From positions 1 to 64,000 of the forward strand of contig BPGL01000002.1 in NCBI GenBank assembly GCA_026003015.1: a stretch of DNA of 64,000 nt, in the 5' to 3' direction. The notes under the pieces are model-generated. The model made no database searches. It worked only from the letters and a program-made list of their open reading frames with translations, and was not told the origin of the DNA. The stretch comes from Actinomycetota bacterium. GTDB lineage: Bacteria > Actinomycetota > UBA4738 > HRBIN12. Made by a program: the position numbers and the translations under genes. Position 1 is the first letter of the stretch, and each line of letters begins with the position of its first letter. Below, piece by piece: positions 1-9,680 of this stretch.

Positions 1-697
1 CGCGACACCGCTTGAAGATGATCTCGTTGCCCATGATGAGGGTCTCGAACTCGTCGACGGCCGCCCGCACCGCGCGAAGCACCTCCAGGCTCCGCTTCAG
101 GAACCCGCGCGGCAGGTCGTCCTTCAGGCCGCCGACACGGCAGAAGGAGTGGTGCATCCGCGCCCCCGTGCACGACTCCATGAGGTCTTGGATCATCTCC
201 CGCTCGCGGAACGCGTAGAAGATCGGCGTCATCGCGCCGAGCTCCAGCGGGTAGGAACCCATGAACATCAGGTGGTTCAAGATCCGGTTCCATTCGGCGA
301 GCATCGTGCGGATCCACCGAGCGCGCTCCGGAACCTCGATCCCGGCGAGCCGCTCGGACCGCGATCGTCCAGCCGAGCTCGTTGTTGAACCCCGACAGCC
401 AGTCGTGCCGGTTCATCAACACGAGGGTCTGGCGCGCGTCCCGGTATTCGGCGAGCTTCTCGGCGCCGCGGTGCATGTAGCCGATGACGGCTCGGCCCGC
501 GTGATCACCTCGCCGTCGAGCTCGAGGACGATCCGCAGGACCCCGTGGGTGGCGGGGTGCTGCGGGCCGATGTTGAGGATCATCTCCTCGGTGGCAAGCC
601 CGCCGCTCGGAGCGACCTCCACGTCGAGGCCGCCGCCGCGGACCATCGACATCAGCTCGGAGGACTGGAAGCGCGGGCGCGCCGGCGAGTCGACCAT
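1..697 (-). CDS. nuoD: NADH-quinone oxidoreductase subunit D (partial, frameshifted)
   Basis: 49-kDa quinone-site subunit of respiratory complex I, in the peripheral arm. After correcting two single-base errors the minus strand reads as a typical NuoD N-terminal half: [14 protein letters not shown] near residue 40, then [25 protein letters not shown] and [15 protein letters not shown]. The C-terminal half lies beyond the left edge. One base is missing near 490 (after VITRAEP) and one is extra near 358 (within WTIAVERLAG). Start ATG at 697 is preceded by a TAGGAT -10 box 7 nt upstream and no Shine-Dalgarno, suggesting a leaderless mRNA. No nuoA-C precede it; the upstream neighbour is divergent selA. 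Because complex I is core machinery, the breaks are more likely sequence errors than decay. Confidence 0.88.
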
Positions 698-761
698 CGG
701 CCCCATCCTAGCGTCGCGGCGCCCGGTCGGCCTCGGCTCCGCGAGCGGTAGGCTGCCGAAC

Positions 762-2157
762 ATGGCCGCCGACGTGCGCCGGAAGCTCCCCTCGGTCGAC
801 GCCCTGCTGCGGTCCGAGGCCGGTCGGCGAGCCGCCGCGTCGCTGGGTCGACCGTTGCTCAAGCTCGAGCTCGTCCGAGCGCTCGAGCGACACCGCGAGC
901 GCGCACGTGCCGGCGGGGACCTCCCCGACCCCGACGAGGTGCTCGCGGAGGCGGCCGGGAGCGCGGCTCGGATCCTCGCCGGCCTGACACCGGTCATCAA
1001 CGCGACCGGCGTCGTCCTGCACACGAACCTCGGCCGAGCGCCGCTGTCCGAGGAGGCGGTGGACGCGGTGAGCCGAGCCGCCCGCGGCTACACGGACCTC
1101 GAGATCGACCGGACGAGCGGGCGCCGCGGTCGTCGAACGACCCGGGCCGAGACGATGCTCGTCGCGCTCACGGGCGCTGAGGACGCCCTGGTCGTCAACA
1201 ACGGCGCCGCCGCGCTCCTGCTCGCCCTCGTCGCCCTCGCGAAAGGCAAGCGCGTGCTCGTGTCGCGCGGTGAGCTGATCGAGATCGGCGGGGAGTTCCG
1301 GATCCCCGACATCGTGGCGGCCTCCGGCGCCCGGTTCGTGGAGGTCGGAACGACGAACCGCACGCGGAATCGGGGACTACCGCGCCGCCGCCGACGACCG
1401 GCTGGGGGCGATCCTCAAGGTCCACCCCTCGAACTACCGCGTCGTCGGCTTCACCGCCGCTCCCGCCCCCCGTGAGCTCGCCGCGCTCGCGCGGTCCCGC
1501 GGCGTCCCGTTCCTGTACGACGTCGGCTCCGGCCTCCCGTCCTCAGAGCGGGGGCTGCCGCCGGACGAGCCCACGCTCCGCGACGCCCTCGAACAGGGAG
1601 CCGACCTCGTCGTCGCTAGCGGCGACAAGCTCCTCGGCGGCCCCCAGGCGGGGCTCGTCGTGGGCCGAGCCGATCTCGTCCAGCGCCTGCGCGGCCACCC
1701 GATCGCCCGGGTCGTACGGGTGGACAAGCTGCAGGTGGCCGCGCTCGAGGCGACCCTCCGCGCGCACCTGCTCGGCGAGCACCGGACCCTGCCCGTCCAC
1801 CGGATGCTGCACGAGCCCCCCGAGGAGGTGGCGCGTCGCGCACACAGACTCGCCGAGATCCTGGGGGGCGACCTCGTCGGCGCCCGGGTCCGACGCTCCG
1901 CCTCGGTCGTCGGCGGAGGGTCGATGCCCGGCCACCAGGCGCCGTCGTGGGCGGTCGCCCTCCACGTGCCCGACGCCACCGCCTTCGCCGCTCGCCTGCG
2001 GATGGGCTCGCCCGCGGTCGCCGCTCGGATCGAGGACGGTTCGGTCGTGCTCGACTGCAGAACCGTGACCGACGGCGAGCTCCCGGACCTGGCTCGCGCG
2101 GTGGCGTACGCGCGGGAAGGGGACGACCTTGATGACGAGGGGCTCGCCGAAGGCTGA
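762..2157 (+). CDS. selA: L-seryl-tRNA(Sec) selenium transferase (one frameshift)
   Basis: PLP enzyme that converts seryl-tRNA(Sec) to selenocysteinyl-tRNA(Sec) using selenophosphate. Visible family features: [19 protein letters not shown] near residue 80, the DLEID region, [28 protein letters not shown], then after the frameshift [12 protein letters not shown] and [13 protein letters not shown], which holds the PLP lysine. One extra base near 1368 (TNRTR / IGDYR) splits the gene; corrected length is about 464 residues, matching the usual ~460. ATG 762 has TAGGCT 7 nt upstream. It overlaps selB by 26 nt, the usual selAB order. Identification is secure; whether the frameshift is real is not. 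Confidence 0.92.
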
Positions 2158-4005
2158 GCCGTCGCACGAGGTCCGCGTCGTCGCGACGGCCGGTCACGTG
2201 GACCACGGCAAGTCCGCGCTGATCACGCGGCTCACCGGGATCGACCCCGATCGCCTGGAAGAGGAGAAGCGTCGCGGCCTGACGATCGAGCTCGGCTACG
2301 CCTGGTGCACGCTGCCCAGCGGTCGGGAGATCGCGTTCGTCGACGTGCCCGGCCACGAGCGGTTCATCCGCACGATGCTCGCCGGCGTCGGCCCGGTCCG
2401 CTCGGTGCTGTTCGTCGTCGCCGCCGACGAGGGGTGGCGCCGTCAGGTCCGAGGAGCACCTCCAGATCGTCGACGTCCTCGGGGCGACGGCGGGCGTCGT
2501 CGCCCTGACGAAGCGCGACCTCGTCGACGCCGAGACCCTCACGATCGCCGAGCGAGAGGTCCGTGAGCGCCTGGACGGCACCGCCCTGGGCGGCGCGCGG
2601 ATCGTCCCGGTGTCCTCACGCACCGGCCAGGGGATCGACGAGCTCGTCGTCGCCCTCGACGACGCCCTGGCGGGCGTGCCGCCGCCGCCGCCCGGCAGGA
2701 CCCGGCTGTTCGTCGACCGAGCCTTCACGGTCCACGGAGCCGGAACGGTCGTGACCGGAACCCTGACGGGCGGGTGCCTCGAGGTCGGCGACGAGGTGGA
2801 GCTCCTGCCGTCGGGCGCGCGCGCCCGGATCCGCGGCCTGCAGTCCCACGGCCGGTCGGTCGAGCGCGCGTGCCCGGTCTCCCGCGTCGCCGTCAACCTC
2901 GCCGGGATCGATCGCACCCAGGTTCACCGGGGCGAGGTGCTCGTCGAGCCCGGCCGCTGGAGGTCCACCTCGGTGCTGGGACGCACGCCTCGCCGGCGTT
3001 CGCGGCGTCGATCTACCGATCGGCGGACGGGGCGCCTGGCGGGTCCACGTGGGAAGCGCCGACGCCGAGGGGCGCCTGCGGGTGCTCGGGCAGGCCGACG
3101 GGGGGGTCTACGCGCGCGTCGTCCTGCGCCACCCCCTCGTCGTGGAGCCCGGCGACCGGTTCGTCCTGCGCGAGGTGGGGCGGCGCGCCACGGTCGCCGG
3201 CGGGCTCGTGCTCGACCCCCGCGCCGTCGCGCGCCGCATCCGCCGTCGCCCTCGAGCGCCTGCGGGCGCGGGCCCGCGCCGAGCCGGATCAGCTCCCGGG
3301 CCTCCTCGTGGCCGAGCGGGGCGCGGTCCGCGCGGAGGAGATCGAGATCCTCACCGGCAGGGCGAGCGAGCGGGGAGACGGTCTCCGGGTGGATCGTCGA
3401 GCCGCGCGTCCGCGACCGCGTGCAGGAGGCGGTCTGCGAGGCGCTCGCCGACGCCCACGAGAACGCCCCCCTCTCGGAGGGTCTGTCGCTGGACGAGATC
3501 CGGCGCATCGTTGAGCGCGCCCTGGCCGAGGCGGGTGCGCCCACCGAACGCGCCCTCGCCGACGCCCTGCTCGAGGACCTGGTCGCGCGGGAGATCGTGC
3601 GCCGCGGGCGCGACGACGGTCCGGCTTGCCGGGCACCGCGTGGCCCTCGACGCCCACGCCGAGGAGCTGCGACGGCTCGTCGAGGCGATCTCCGGTCCCC
3701 GCGAAGCCGCACCGCCCGAGGTGGACGATCTGGTCCGTTCCGGCTTCGACCCGCAGGTGATCGAGGCGGCGGCGCGCGCAGGGCTCGTCGTGCGCATCGC
3801 GCCGCGCATCGTCGTGAGCCCCGGACTCGTCGAGCGCGCCGTCCGGCTCGTCGCCGAGCACGCCGCCGAGGGCGTCACCGTCTCGGCGCTCCGAGAGGCC
3901 CTCGGCACCACGCGGAAGTACGCCGTTCCGCTGCTCGAGCACCTCGACCGCACCGGCGCGACCAGGCGGGTCGGCGACCTGCGGTTCCCGCGCCGCTCCC
4001 CGTAA
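2132..4005 (+). CDS. selB: Selenocysteine-specific elongation factor SelB (six frameshifts)
   Basis: GTPase that brings Sec-tRNA to UGA codons marked by a SECIS hairpin. The N-terminal GTPase has G1 GHVDHGKS (about residue 22), G2 [11 protein letters not shown]3 DVPGHERF, G4 TKRDLVD and G5 VSS. Translation-factor barrels follow ([30 protein letters not shown]). The C-terminal winged helices, which bind SECIS RNA, end in [24 protein letters not shown]. Corrected length is about 624 residues (E. coli 614). Apparent one-base frameshifts lie near 2440, 2955, 3030, 3235, 3370 and 3620. Every segment stays family-like in the next frame, so sequence error is more likely than decay. Start ATG 2132 lies inside the end of selA. 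Confidence 0.9.
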
Positions 4006-4053
4006 GGCTCGAACGCGGCCTCGAGGCGCCCCGCGGGCTCCCGACGGGCGGCC

Positions 4054-4530
4054 TCAGGCCACCGCGGCGGTCACCGCAACCTCGACGCTCGCCCCGAGCG
4101 GGAGCGACGACACCCCGACCGCCGCGCGCGCGTGCTCGCCCGCCGACCCGAGGACGGCGGCGAACAGCTCGCTCGCCCCGTTCGCGACCCGCGGCTGGTC
4201 CGTGAACTCGGGCGTGGAGCAGACGAACACCGTGACCTGCACGATCCGCTCGAGCCGGTCGAACGCCCCGAGCTCCGCGCGCAAGGCCGAGAGCGCCTGC
4301 AGCGCCGCCTGCCGGGCGGCCTCCATCCCCTGGTCCACGGAGACGTCGTGCCCGAGCCGCCCCGGATGCAGGACCTGGCCCTCGACGATCGGGACCTGCC
4401 CGGCGACGAACGCCAGTCCGCCGGCCAGGCGCACGGGCACGTAGGCCGCCACGGCGGCCGGGGGTGCGGGCAGCTGGAGGCCGAGCTGCTCCAGCCGTCG
4501 GAACACCTCGTCGTCGTTCACACCGCCCAT
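4054..4530 (-). CDS. RidA/YjgF-family protein
   Basis: Small protein of the RidA (YjgF/UK114) family, which as trimers deaminate reactive enamines and imines formed by PLP enzymes. About 158 residues, close to family length plus a short N-terminal extension. Typical segments: FVAGQVPIVEGQ near residue 45, AARQAALQALSAL, and FDRLERIVQVTVFVCSTPEF. ATG 4530 is used here; a GTG at 4521, seven bases after a CAGGAT box, is an equally good leaderless start. It lies alone between convergent selB and the end of whiB on the same strand. The substrate cannot be told from sequence. Confidence 0.8.
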   Translation of the reverse strand: MGGVNDDEVFRRLEQLGLQLPAPPAAVAAYVPVRLAGGLAFVAGQVPIVEGQVLHPGRLGHDVSVDQGMEAARQAALQALSALRAELGAFDRLERIVQVTVFVCSTPEFTDQPRVANGASELFAAVLGSAGEHARAAVGVSSLPLGASVEVAVTAAVA

Positions 4531-4567
4531 CCTGCCACGGGATCGTCGCGGGGCGAGCGAAGCCGAC

Positions 4568-4847
4568 TCAGACGGCTTCGCGCCGTGCCTCCCGCTCACG
4601 ACGCCGCAGGAGCGCCCGACGCTCCATCTCGTTCAGCCCGCCCCACACCCCGTGGGGGTCGCGCCGCTCGAGCGCGTACTCCAAGCAGTCCTCCCGGACA
4701 CGGCATCGGCGGCAGAACGCCTTCGCGACGGCCTCCCGCGCCGCCTTCTCCGCTCGCTTCTCGAAGTAGGAGGGCGCGAAGAAGTAGGAGGCGTCCTGGC
4801 CACGGCACGCGGCGAGGGTCCCACCAGGGCTGCCTGGCGACGTCCAT
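4568..4847 (-). CDS. WhiB-family iron-sulfur transcriptional regulator (one frameshift)
   Basis: WhiB-like regulator, a family confined to Actinomycetota and their phages, binding a 4Fe-4S cluster through four cysteines. From ATG 4847 the sequence reads MDVARQPWWD, then needs removal of one base in the run at 4816-4818 to continue LAACRGQD, FFAPSYFEKR, FCRRCRVREDC and DPHGVWGGLNEMERR. Cys14, the C-X2-C-X5-C group and the GVWGG turn are all present. Corrected length is 92 residues. The basic tail RRREREARREA fits DNA binding. The WWD...AAC join across the break shows the indel is an error in a normal gene. A perfect 12-bp palindrome lies just upstream. Confidence 0.88.
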
Positions 4848-4857
4848 CTACCCGGTT

Positions 4858-4869
4858 GTTCGTACGAAC
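4858..4869. repeat. 12-bp perfect palindrome upstream of whiB
   Basis: GTTCGTACGAAC is its own reverse complement and begins 11 bp upstream of the whiB start codon (4847). It sits in the 65-bp gap between the whiB start and the nfeD-like stop on the same strand. Position and symmetry suit a repressor or autoregulatory site. It is not the actinobacterial LexA box, whose arms run CGAAC-N4-GTTCG. No other copy was noticed. Confidence 0.35.
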
Positions 4870-4912
4870 CGCGCGGGCGGGCTTGCCCGACGCCCCGGGT
4901 TCGGCGCCGTCC

Positions 4913-6247
4913 TCAGTCCTCGGGTTCGTCGGGCTCCCGCTCGACGCGCAGGACGAGCCCGTCCACGCCGCGAACCCGGACCCGGCTCCCGGCGGCGATC
5001 GGCTCCCCGATCGCCCGCCCGCGCCAGGTCACGCCCTTGACCAGCACCGGACCGTCCGGCGCGAGCGGCCCCCCCGCCTGTCCGACCAAGCCGATCAGGC
5101 CACGCTGGGTGGACTCGATCCGCTCGCGCGAGCGCACGGCGACCGTCAAGGCGAACCCGTAGTACAGGAAGGCTGCGAGCGTCGCGCCCGCGATCAGCCA
5201 CCAGGAGATCCGGATCGCCTCGGCCACATCGCGCCAGGCGAGCCACGACCCCAGCCCGAACAGGACGAGCCCGACCCCGGTCAGCACCCCCAGCCGGTGC
5301 AGCCGCACGTCGAGGACGAGCGCGCCCGTGCCGAGCAGCAGCAGACCGAGCCCCAGCGGGGCCGGGGGCACGATCGTGGCCCCGTAGCCGGCGAGCGAGA
5401 GGAGGACGACCCCGGAGACGCCGGCGAATCCGAACCCCGGCTGGGTGAGCTCGAACGCGAGCGCCGCGAGCCCCGCGACGAGGAGCCAGTAGACCATCGA
5501 GGGGGTCGCCACCGCGTGCTGCAGCCGCCGGATCGGGCCCGGTTCGTTGAACACCAGCGCCACGGTCCCCTCACGGGCCTGCGCCTGCGTCGTCGCGATC
5601 CGCGTGCGAAGCGTCACCTCGCCCTCGGCCGTTCGCACCGTCAGCCCGTCGGCCCGGGCGAGCAGATCCGGCACCGAGGTCGCCGCGAGCTGCGCGATCC
5701 CCAGATCGAGGGCGCGCTGGGCGGTGAGCGGCTCGTCGAGGTGGTCCAGGCTCGGCTGGTGGCCGCGCGCCGCGGCCCACGCCGCGATCCGCGCACGCAG
5801 GTCCGGTGGGCCGGCGTCGGGGTCGAGCAGCTCGACGGGGGTGAGCGGTCCCGTCTGGGACCCGGGTGCGACCGCGGCGAGCGAGGACGCGTGCAGCAGG
5901 AGCAGCGCCGCCCCCGAGGCGCGTGCCGGCGGCGGACCGACCCAGGTCAGGACCGGCACCGACAGGGAGGCCACGCGGTCGGCCAGGGCAACGCCGTCCT
6001 CGCCGAGAGCGCCCGGCGAGTCCAACTGGAGCACGACGATCGTGCCGGAGCGCTCCGCCGCGTCCAGGCGATCGAGGACGAACCCCAGCAGGGGGCGATC
6101 GATCGGGCCCTCGACCTTGAGCACCTCGATCCGGGTCGGGGGCGCGGCGTCCTGGGCCGCGGCCGCCCCGGCGCCCAGGGCGAGGACGGTCGCGGCGACG
6201 CCGACCGAGACGAGATAGCGGGAACGCGGACGCGCCACGAGCCCCAT
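4913..6247 (-). CDS. NfeD-like membrane serine protease homologue (ClpP-type domain plus NfeD)
   Basis: Signal peptide (LVSVGVAATVLALGAGAAAA), then a ClpP/crotonase-like extracytoplasmic domain (LQLDSPGALGEDG; ASGAALLLLHASSLAAVAPGSQTG, where the SG of ASG matches the usual catalytic Ser position). Four to five membrane spans follow (about residues 265-390), then a C-terminal OB-fold NfeD domain (LIGLVGQAGGPLAPDGPVLV). About 444 residues, normal for the long NfeD type, which usually partners a stomatin/flotillin gene; none is seen here. An alternative start is GTG 6238, seven bases after TACGAT and matching the leaderless promoters elsewhere. Divergent from the PBP gene. Confidence 0.82.
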   Translation of the reverse strand: MGLVARPRSRYLVSVGVAATVLALGAGAAAAQDAAPPTRIEVLKVEGPIDRPLLGFVLDRLDAAERSGTIVVLQLDSPGALGEDGVALADRVASLSVPVLTWVGPPPARASGAALLLLHASSLAAVAPGSQTGPLTPVELLDPDAGPPDLRARIAAWAAARGHQPSLDHLDEPLTAQRALDLGIAQLAATSVPDLLARADGLTVRTAEGEVTLRTRIATTQAQAREGTVALVFNEPGPIRRLQHAVATPSMVYWLLVAGLAALAFELTQPGFGFAGVSGVVLLSLAGYGATIVPPAPLGLGLLLLGTGALVLDVRLHRLGVLTGVGLVLFGLGSWLAWRDVAEAIRISWWLIAGATLAAFLYYGFALTVAVRSRERIESTQRGLIGLVGQAGGPLAPDGPVLVKGVTWRGRAIGEPIAAGSRVRVRGVDGLVLRVEREPDEPED

Positions 6248-6290
6248 CGTAGCGGGGGGGCCAGGGGGTATCCTCGCGCCAGGGAACCCC

Positions 6291-8729
6291 ATGGCGAACC
6301 GGACCGGGACCGGCCGGCGCACCGCCGGACCGCCCATCACGGACCGAGCCGCGTTCAAGCCGGTGGCGGCGTTGCTCCTGGTCGTGGTGGTGCTGGCCTC
6401 CTCCGGCCTGCTCGCGCTCCTGCTCGCGCCCCCCTTCGCCGGCGCGGCCTTCGGCGTCCGCGAGCTCGATCGGCGCCTCGAGGAGGCGGGCGCCGACTTC
6501 ACGAAGATCCCGGCGCTGCCGCAGCGCTCGACCGTCTACGCGAACGACGGCCGCACCGTGCTCGGACGCTTCTACCTCGACAACCGGGAGATCGTGCCGC
6601 TCGAACGCGTGAGCCCGATCGCCCGCCGCGCCGTCCTCGCGATCGAGGACCACAGCTTCTACGACCACGGGGCCGTGAACTGGGCGGGGCTCGCGCGCGC
6701 CGGGATCGAGAACCTGAAGGCCGGCGCGATCGTGCAGGGCGGCTCGACGATCACCCAACAGCTCGTGAAGAACACGCTCGGGCTCGATCCGACCGACCAG
6801 TCCTTCGAGCGGAAGTTCCAGGAGCTCGCGCTCGCGCTCCGGGTCGAGGAGCGCTACTCGAAGGACGAGATCCTCGAGCTCTACCTGAACCAGGTCTACC
6901 TGGGCAACGGCGTCTACGGCATCGGCACCGCCGCCCGCTTCTACTTCCGCACGTCGCCCGCCGATCTCACGCTGCCCCAGGCGGCGCTGCTGGCCGGCAT
7001 GATCCGCGCGCCCGAGTACTACGACCCGGTCGACCGGCCGGACAAGGCCCTCCTGCGGCGCAACGATGTCTTGAATCGGATGATGGCGCTGGGGTGGATC
7101 TCCGAAGCGCGCGCCGAGCGGGCCAAGGCCGCGGAGCTCGGCCTCGCGAACGTCCGCAAGCTCACCCCGAAGCTGCCGCCCTTCTTCGTCACCTACATGC
7201 GCGACCAGATCATCGCCGACCCCAACGGCTGGTACGGCGCGCTCGGCGAGACCGCGGACGAGCGGCGACGGGCCCTGTCCGAGGGCGGCCTCGAGATCGT
7301 CACGACCCTCGATCCCGAGTGGCAGGAAGCCGCCGAGGAGGCCGCGAACCGACCTTGGGCCCGTGCTCCGCTGAACCCGGGCTACCGCCCTCGCCCGGAC
7401 GTCGCGATCGTCTCCATCGACAACCGAACCGGCGCGATCCGAACCCTGCTGTCGGGTCGGAACTACGCTCGCGACGAGAAGGCGCTCGCGACGACCGGAC
7501 ACCAGCCGGGCTCGGCCTTCAAGGCGTTCGTGCTCGCCGCCGCCCTGGAAGCCGGGATCTCGCCTGCGGCGAGGTACTCCGGGGCACAGGGCGTGATCGC
7601 CGCGGACCGGTGCCGCAACGCGGACGGAACCCCGTGGTCCGTCGCCAACGCCGAGGGGTCGAGCCGCGGGCTGATCACCCTGGCCGAGGCGACGGAGGAC
7701 TCCGTGAACGCCGCGTTCGCCCGATTGATCCTCGACGCCGGGGTGGAGCGCACGAAGGAGATCGCCCAGCGGATGGGCATCGTGACGGACCTGCCGGCCG
7801 TCTGCTCGCTCGCCACCGGGTCGGTCGACGTCACCCCGCTGGAGATGGCCTCCGGTTACCAGACGATCGCCAACGTCGGGGTCCACTGCCGCCCCTACAC
7901 GATCGAAACGATCCGACAGCAGGGCAGGGTGATCTACCAGCACGAGCCGAGCTGCTACCCGGCCCTGCAGGCGGCGGACGCGAAGGAGATCATCCACCTG
8001 CTGCGCGCCGTCGTGACGTCGGGCACCGCGGCGAGCGCCTTCAGCGGATGGGGGCCCTGGCCGATCGCCGGCAAGACCGGGACCGCGGACCTGAACCGAC
8101 ACGTGTGGTTCGTCGGCTTCTCGCGACAGGTCACGACCTCGGTGTGGGTCGGGTCGCCGGGGCGCCCGTACCCCCTCACGAACTACTGGGGCTACGGCGT
8201 GTTCGGCGGCTCCATCGCCGCACCGATCTGGCGCGCCTACATGGCGGTCGTGATGCAGGACTTCCGTCCGCTGGACTTCCCGCCCCCCGTACGGGTGCGC
8301 GTCCCGAGCGTCGTCGGGCTCACGGTGCCGGAGGCGCGCCGGGTCCTGTCGGAGGCCCGGCTCGGCGCCCGCGTGCGCATCGTCGACGCCGTGGCACCCG
8401 AAGGCGTCGTCGTCGCGCAGACCCCCGGGGCGGGGAGCTCCACGCTGCCCGGCTCGCAGGTCCTCCTCGAGGTGAGCAGCGGCGTACCCCCGGTGGCGGC
8501 GGTGCCCGACGTCGTGGGGCTCGAGCCCGACCGCGCCCGCTCCGTGCTGGAGCGCGCGGGCTTCGCCGTCGACGTGGTCGAGCAGGTCTTCTCGAACCCC
8601 GCGAAGCACGGCGTCGTCGTCGCGCAGGATCCCCCGGCCCGAACGGAGGCCGTCGAGGGCTCGACCGTGACGATCACCGTCGGCGTCCCGCCCTCGGGCG
8701 GCGACGACGGGGGCGGGGGAGGGCCGTAG
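6291..8729 (+). CDS. Bifunctional penicillin-binding protein 1A with two PASTA domains
   Basis: Class A PBP that polymerises and crosslinks peptidoglycan outside the membrane. One N-terminal membrane span (residues ~23-45). The GT51 transglycosylase has EDHSFYDHGAVN (~118) and GGSTITQQLVKN (~150). The transpeptidase has SxxK in GSAFKAF (Ser ~407), SxN in SVNAAF (~470) and KTGT (~594). Two PASTA repeats follow (RVPSVVGLTVPEA... and AVPDVVGLEPDRA..., ~670-803), each ending in a VVVAQ.P core, then an Asp/Gly-rich tail. At 812 residues this is the standard actinobacterial PonA layout; PASTA domains bind muropeptides or lipid II. A TATCCT box lies upstream of ATG 6291. Confidence 0.93.
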   Translation: MANRTGTGRRTAGPPITDRAAFKPVAALLLVVVVLASSGLLALLLAPPFAGAAFGVRELDRRLEEAGADFTKIPALPQRSTVYANDGRTVLGRFYLDNREIVPLERVSPIARRAVLAIEDHSFYDHGAVNWAGLARAGIENLKAGAIVQGGSTITQQLVKNTLGLDPTDQSFERKFQELALALRVEERYSKDEILELYLNQVYLGNGVYGIGTAARFYFRTSPADLTLPQAALLAGMIRAPEYYDPVDRPDKALLRRNDVLNRMMALGWISEARAERAKAAELGLANVRKLTPKLPPFFVTYMRDQIIADPNGWYGALGETADERRRALSEGGLEIVTTLDPEWQEAAEEAANRPWARAPLNPGYRPRPDVAIVSIDNRTGAIRTLLSGRNYARDEKALATTGHQPGSAFKAFVLAAALEAGISPAARYSGAQGVIAADRCRNADGTPWSVANAEGSSRGLITLAEATEDSVNAAFARLILDAGVERTKEIAQRMGIVTDLPAVCSLATGSVDVTPLEMASGYQTIANVGVHCRPYTIETIRQQGRVIYQHEPSCYPALQAADAKEIIHLLRAVVTSGTAASAFSGWGPWPIAGKTGTADLNRHVWFVGFSRQVTTSVWVGSPGRPYPLTNYWGYGVFGGSIAAPIWRAYMAVVMQDFRPLDFPPPVRVRVPSVVGLTVPEARRVLSEARLGARVRIVDAVAPEGVVVAQTPGAGSSTLPGSQVLLEVSSGVPPVAAVPDVVGLEPDRARSVLERAGFAVDVVEQVFSNPAKHGVVVAQDPPARTEAVEGSTVTITVGVPPSGGDDGGGGGP

Positions 8730-8759
8730 GCGCGCCCGCCGCCCCGGGGTCCGCCGTCG

Positions 8760-9680
8760 CTACGCAGCCCGATAGGCGGCCCAGGCCTGCTGCATCCGGG
8801 CGGCCTGCCCGGCCGTGAACTCGAACATGCAGCTGTCCTGGGTGTAGTCCATGAAGTTCGTGATCGGATCCAGGCCGCCGCCCGCGCAGGTGTCGCGCCC
8901 GACGGGGCAGTAGAAGGCCGGCGAGGCCTCCGGCGCGGTGTCGTCGACGTAGTCGCCGGGCGCCTCGCAGCCGCCCTCGAACGTGTGGAACAGGTCGAGC
9001 CAGTGCCCGACCTCGTGGGTCGCCGTGTCCCCCTCCGAGTAGATCGAGAAGCTCCCGCCGGGCAGGGACTGGTAGTGGACGACCACCCCGTCGAGGACGC
9101 CGACCTCGTCGGCGTCCTGCGCGAGGTAGGCCCAGCCAAGCAGGTTCGCGCCGAGCTTGGCGGTGTAGATGTTGAGCGTCTCGGGGCCCCCGACCTTCAG
9201 CGCCTCCTTCATCCGACGCTCCTGCCCGTACCCCGTCAGGTTGAACCAGCTCTTGTTCGTCGTGCGCGTGACGCCCTGCAGCTCGAACCGGAACCCGGTC
9301 GCCGCCCCACCGGTCCTGCCCCCGAAGGCGTCGTTGAGGACCGCGATCTGCGCCCGGATCCGTGAACCCGGGAGGTTTCCGCCCTCGACGGTGAGGTCCT
9401 TGCGGATCACGTGCACCCACACCGGGATGGTGACCGCACGAGAGCCGCTGCGCTCACCGGCCCGCGCGGCCCGCGTCGGGTGGCGACGCACCCACGCCGA
9501 CAGCTCGTCGCGAACCGGTGCGGCCACGTCGTCCCGGGGGCGAAACCCTCGTCCGACCGGCTCGGCCCGCTCGATGCACCCTCCCGTTCCAGCGACGAGC
9601 ACGGCCTGGGCGAGCGGCGCGAGACCCAGGACGAGCGCCGCCGCGACGGCGCCGATCAGGATCGCCTTGACCTTGGACAT
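8760..9680 (-). CDS. Secreted M43-family (pappalysin-like) zinc metalloprotease
   Basis: 306 residues with an N-terminal signal peptide (MSKVKAILIGAVAAALVLGLA). The catalytic motif is HEVGHWLDLFHTF, an extended HEXXHXXGXXH zinc site, followed by the Met-turn NFMDYTQDSC typical of M43/pappalysin metzincins. Several cysteines near the active site (FEGGC, YCPVGRDTC, DSC) probably form disulfides. The propeptide-like region (residues 35-110) precedes WVHVIRKD. It stands alone, convergent with the PBP gene. Likely an extracellular protease for nutrition or protein turnover; substrate unknown. Confidence 0.88.
   Translation of the reverse strand: MSKVKAILIGAVAAALVLGLAPLAQAVLVAGTGGCIERAEPVGRGFRPRDDVAAPVRDELSAWVRRHPTRAARAGERSGSRAVTIPVWVHVIRKDLTVEGGNLPGSRIRAQIAVLNDAFGGRTGGAATGFRFELQGVTRTTNKSWFNLTGYGQERRMKEALKVGGPETLNIYTAKLGANLLGWAYLAQDADEVGVLDGVVVHYQSLPGGSFSIYSEGDTATHEVGHWLDLFHTFEGGCEAPGDYVDDTAPEASPAFYCPVGRDTCAGGGLDPITNFMDYTQDSCMFEFTAGQAARMQQAWAAYRAA

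Noticed and set aside
697-761. tRNA-Sec (selC) near selAB
   Set aside because: The gaps around selA and selB (64 and 48 bp) are too short and no cloverleaf with TCA anticodon was seen; the five tRNAs in the window read CGG, GGA, CGA, ACG and GCT.
1-4847. nuoD, selA, selB and whiB as pseudogenes
   Set aside because: Indels are isolated single bases with family sequence intact on both sides, and a respiratory core gene is equally affected; error is the simpler reading.
4858-4869. LexA (SOS) box upstream of whiB
   Set aside because: The arms run GTTCG...CGAAC, the reverse of the CGAAC-N4-GTTCG operator.
4652-8818. A very long plus-strand open frame opposite and across the nfeD-like and PBP genes
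   Set aside because: Its translation is Arg/Pro/Gly-rich with no family match, the usual by-product of GC-rich codon bias in real genes in other frames.
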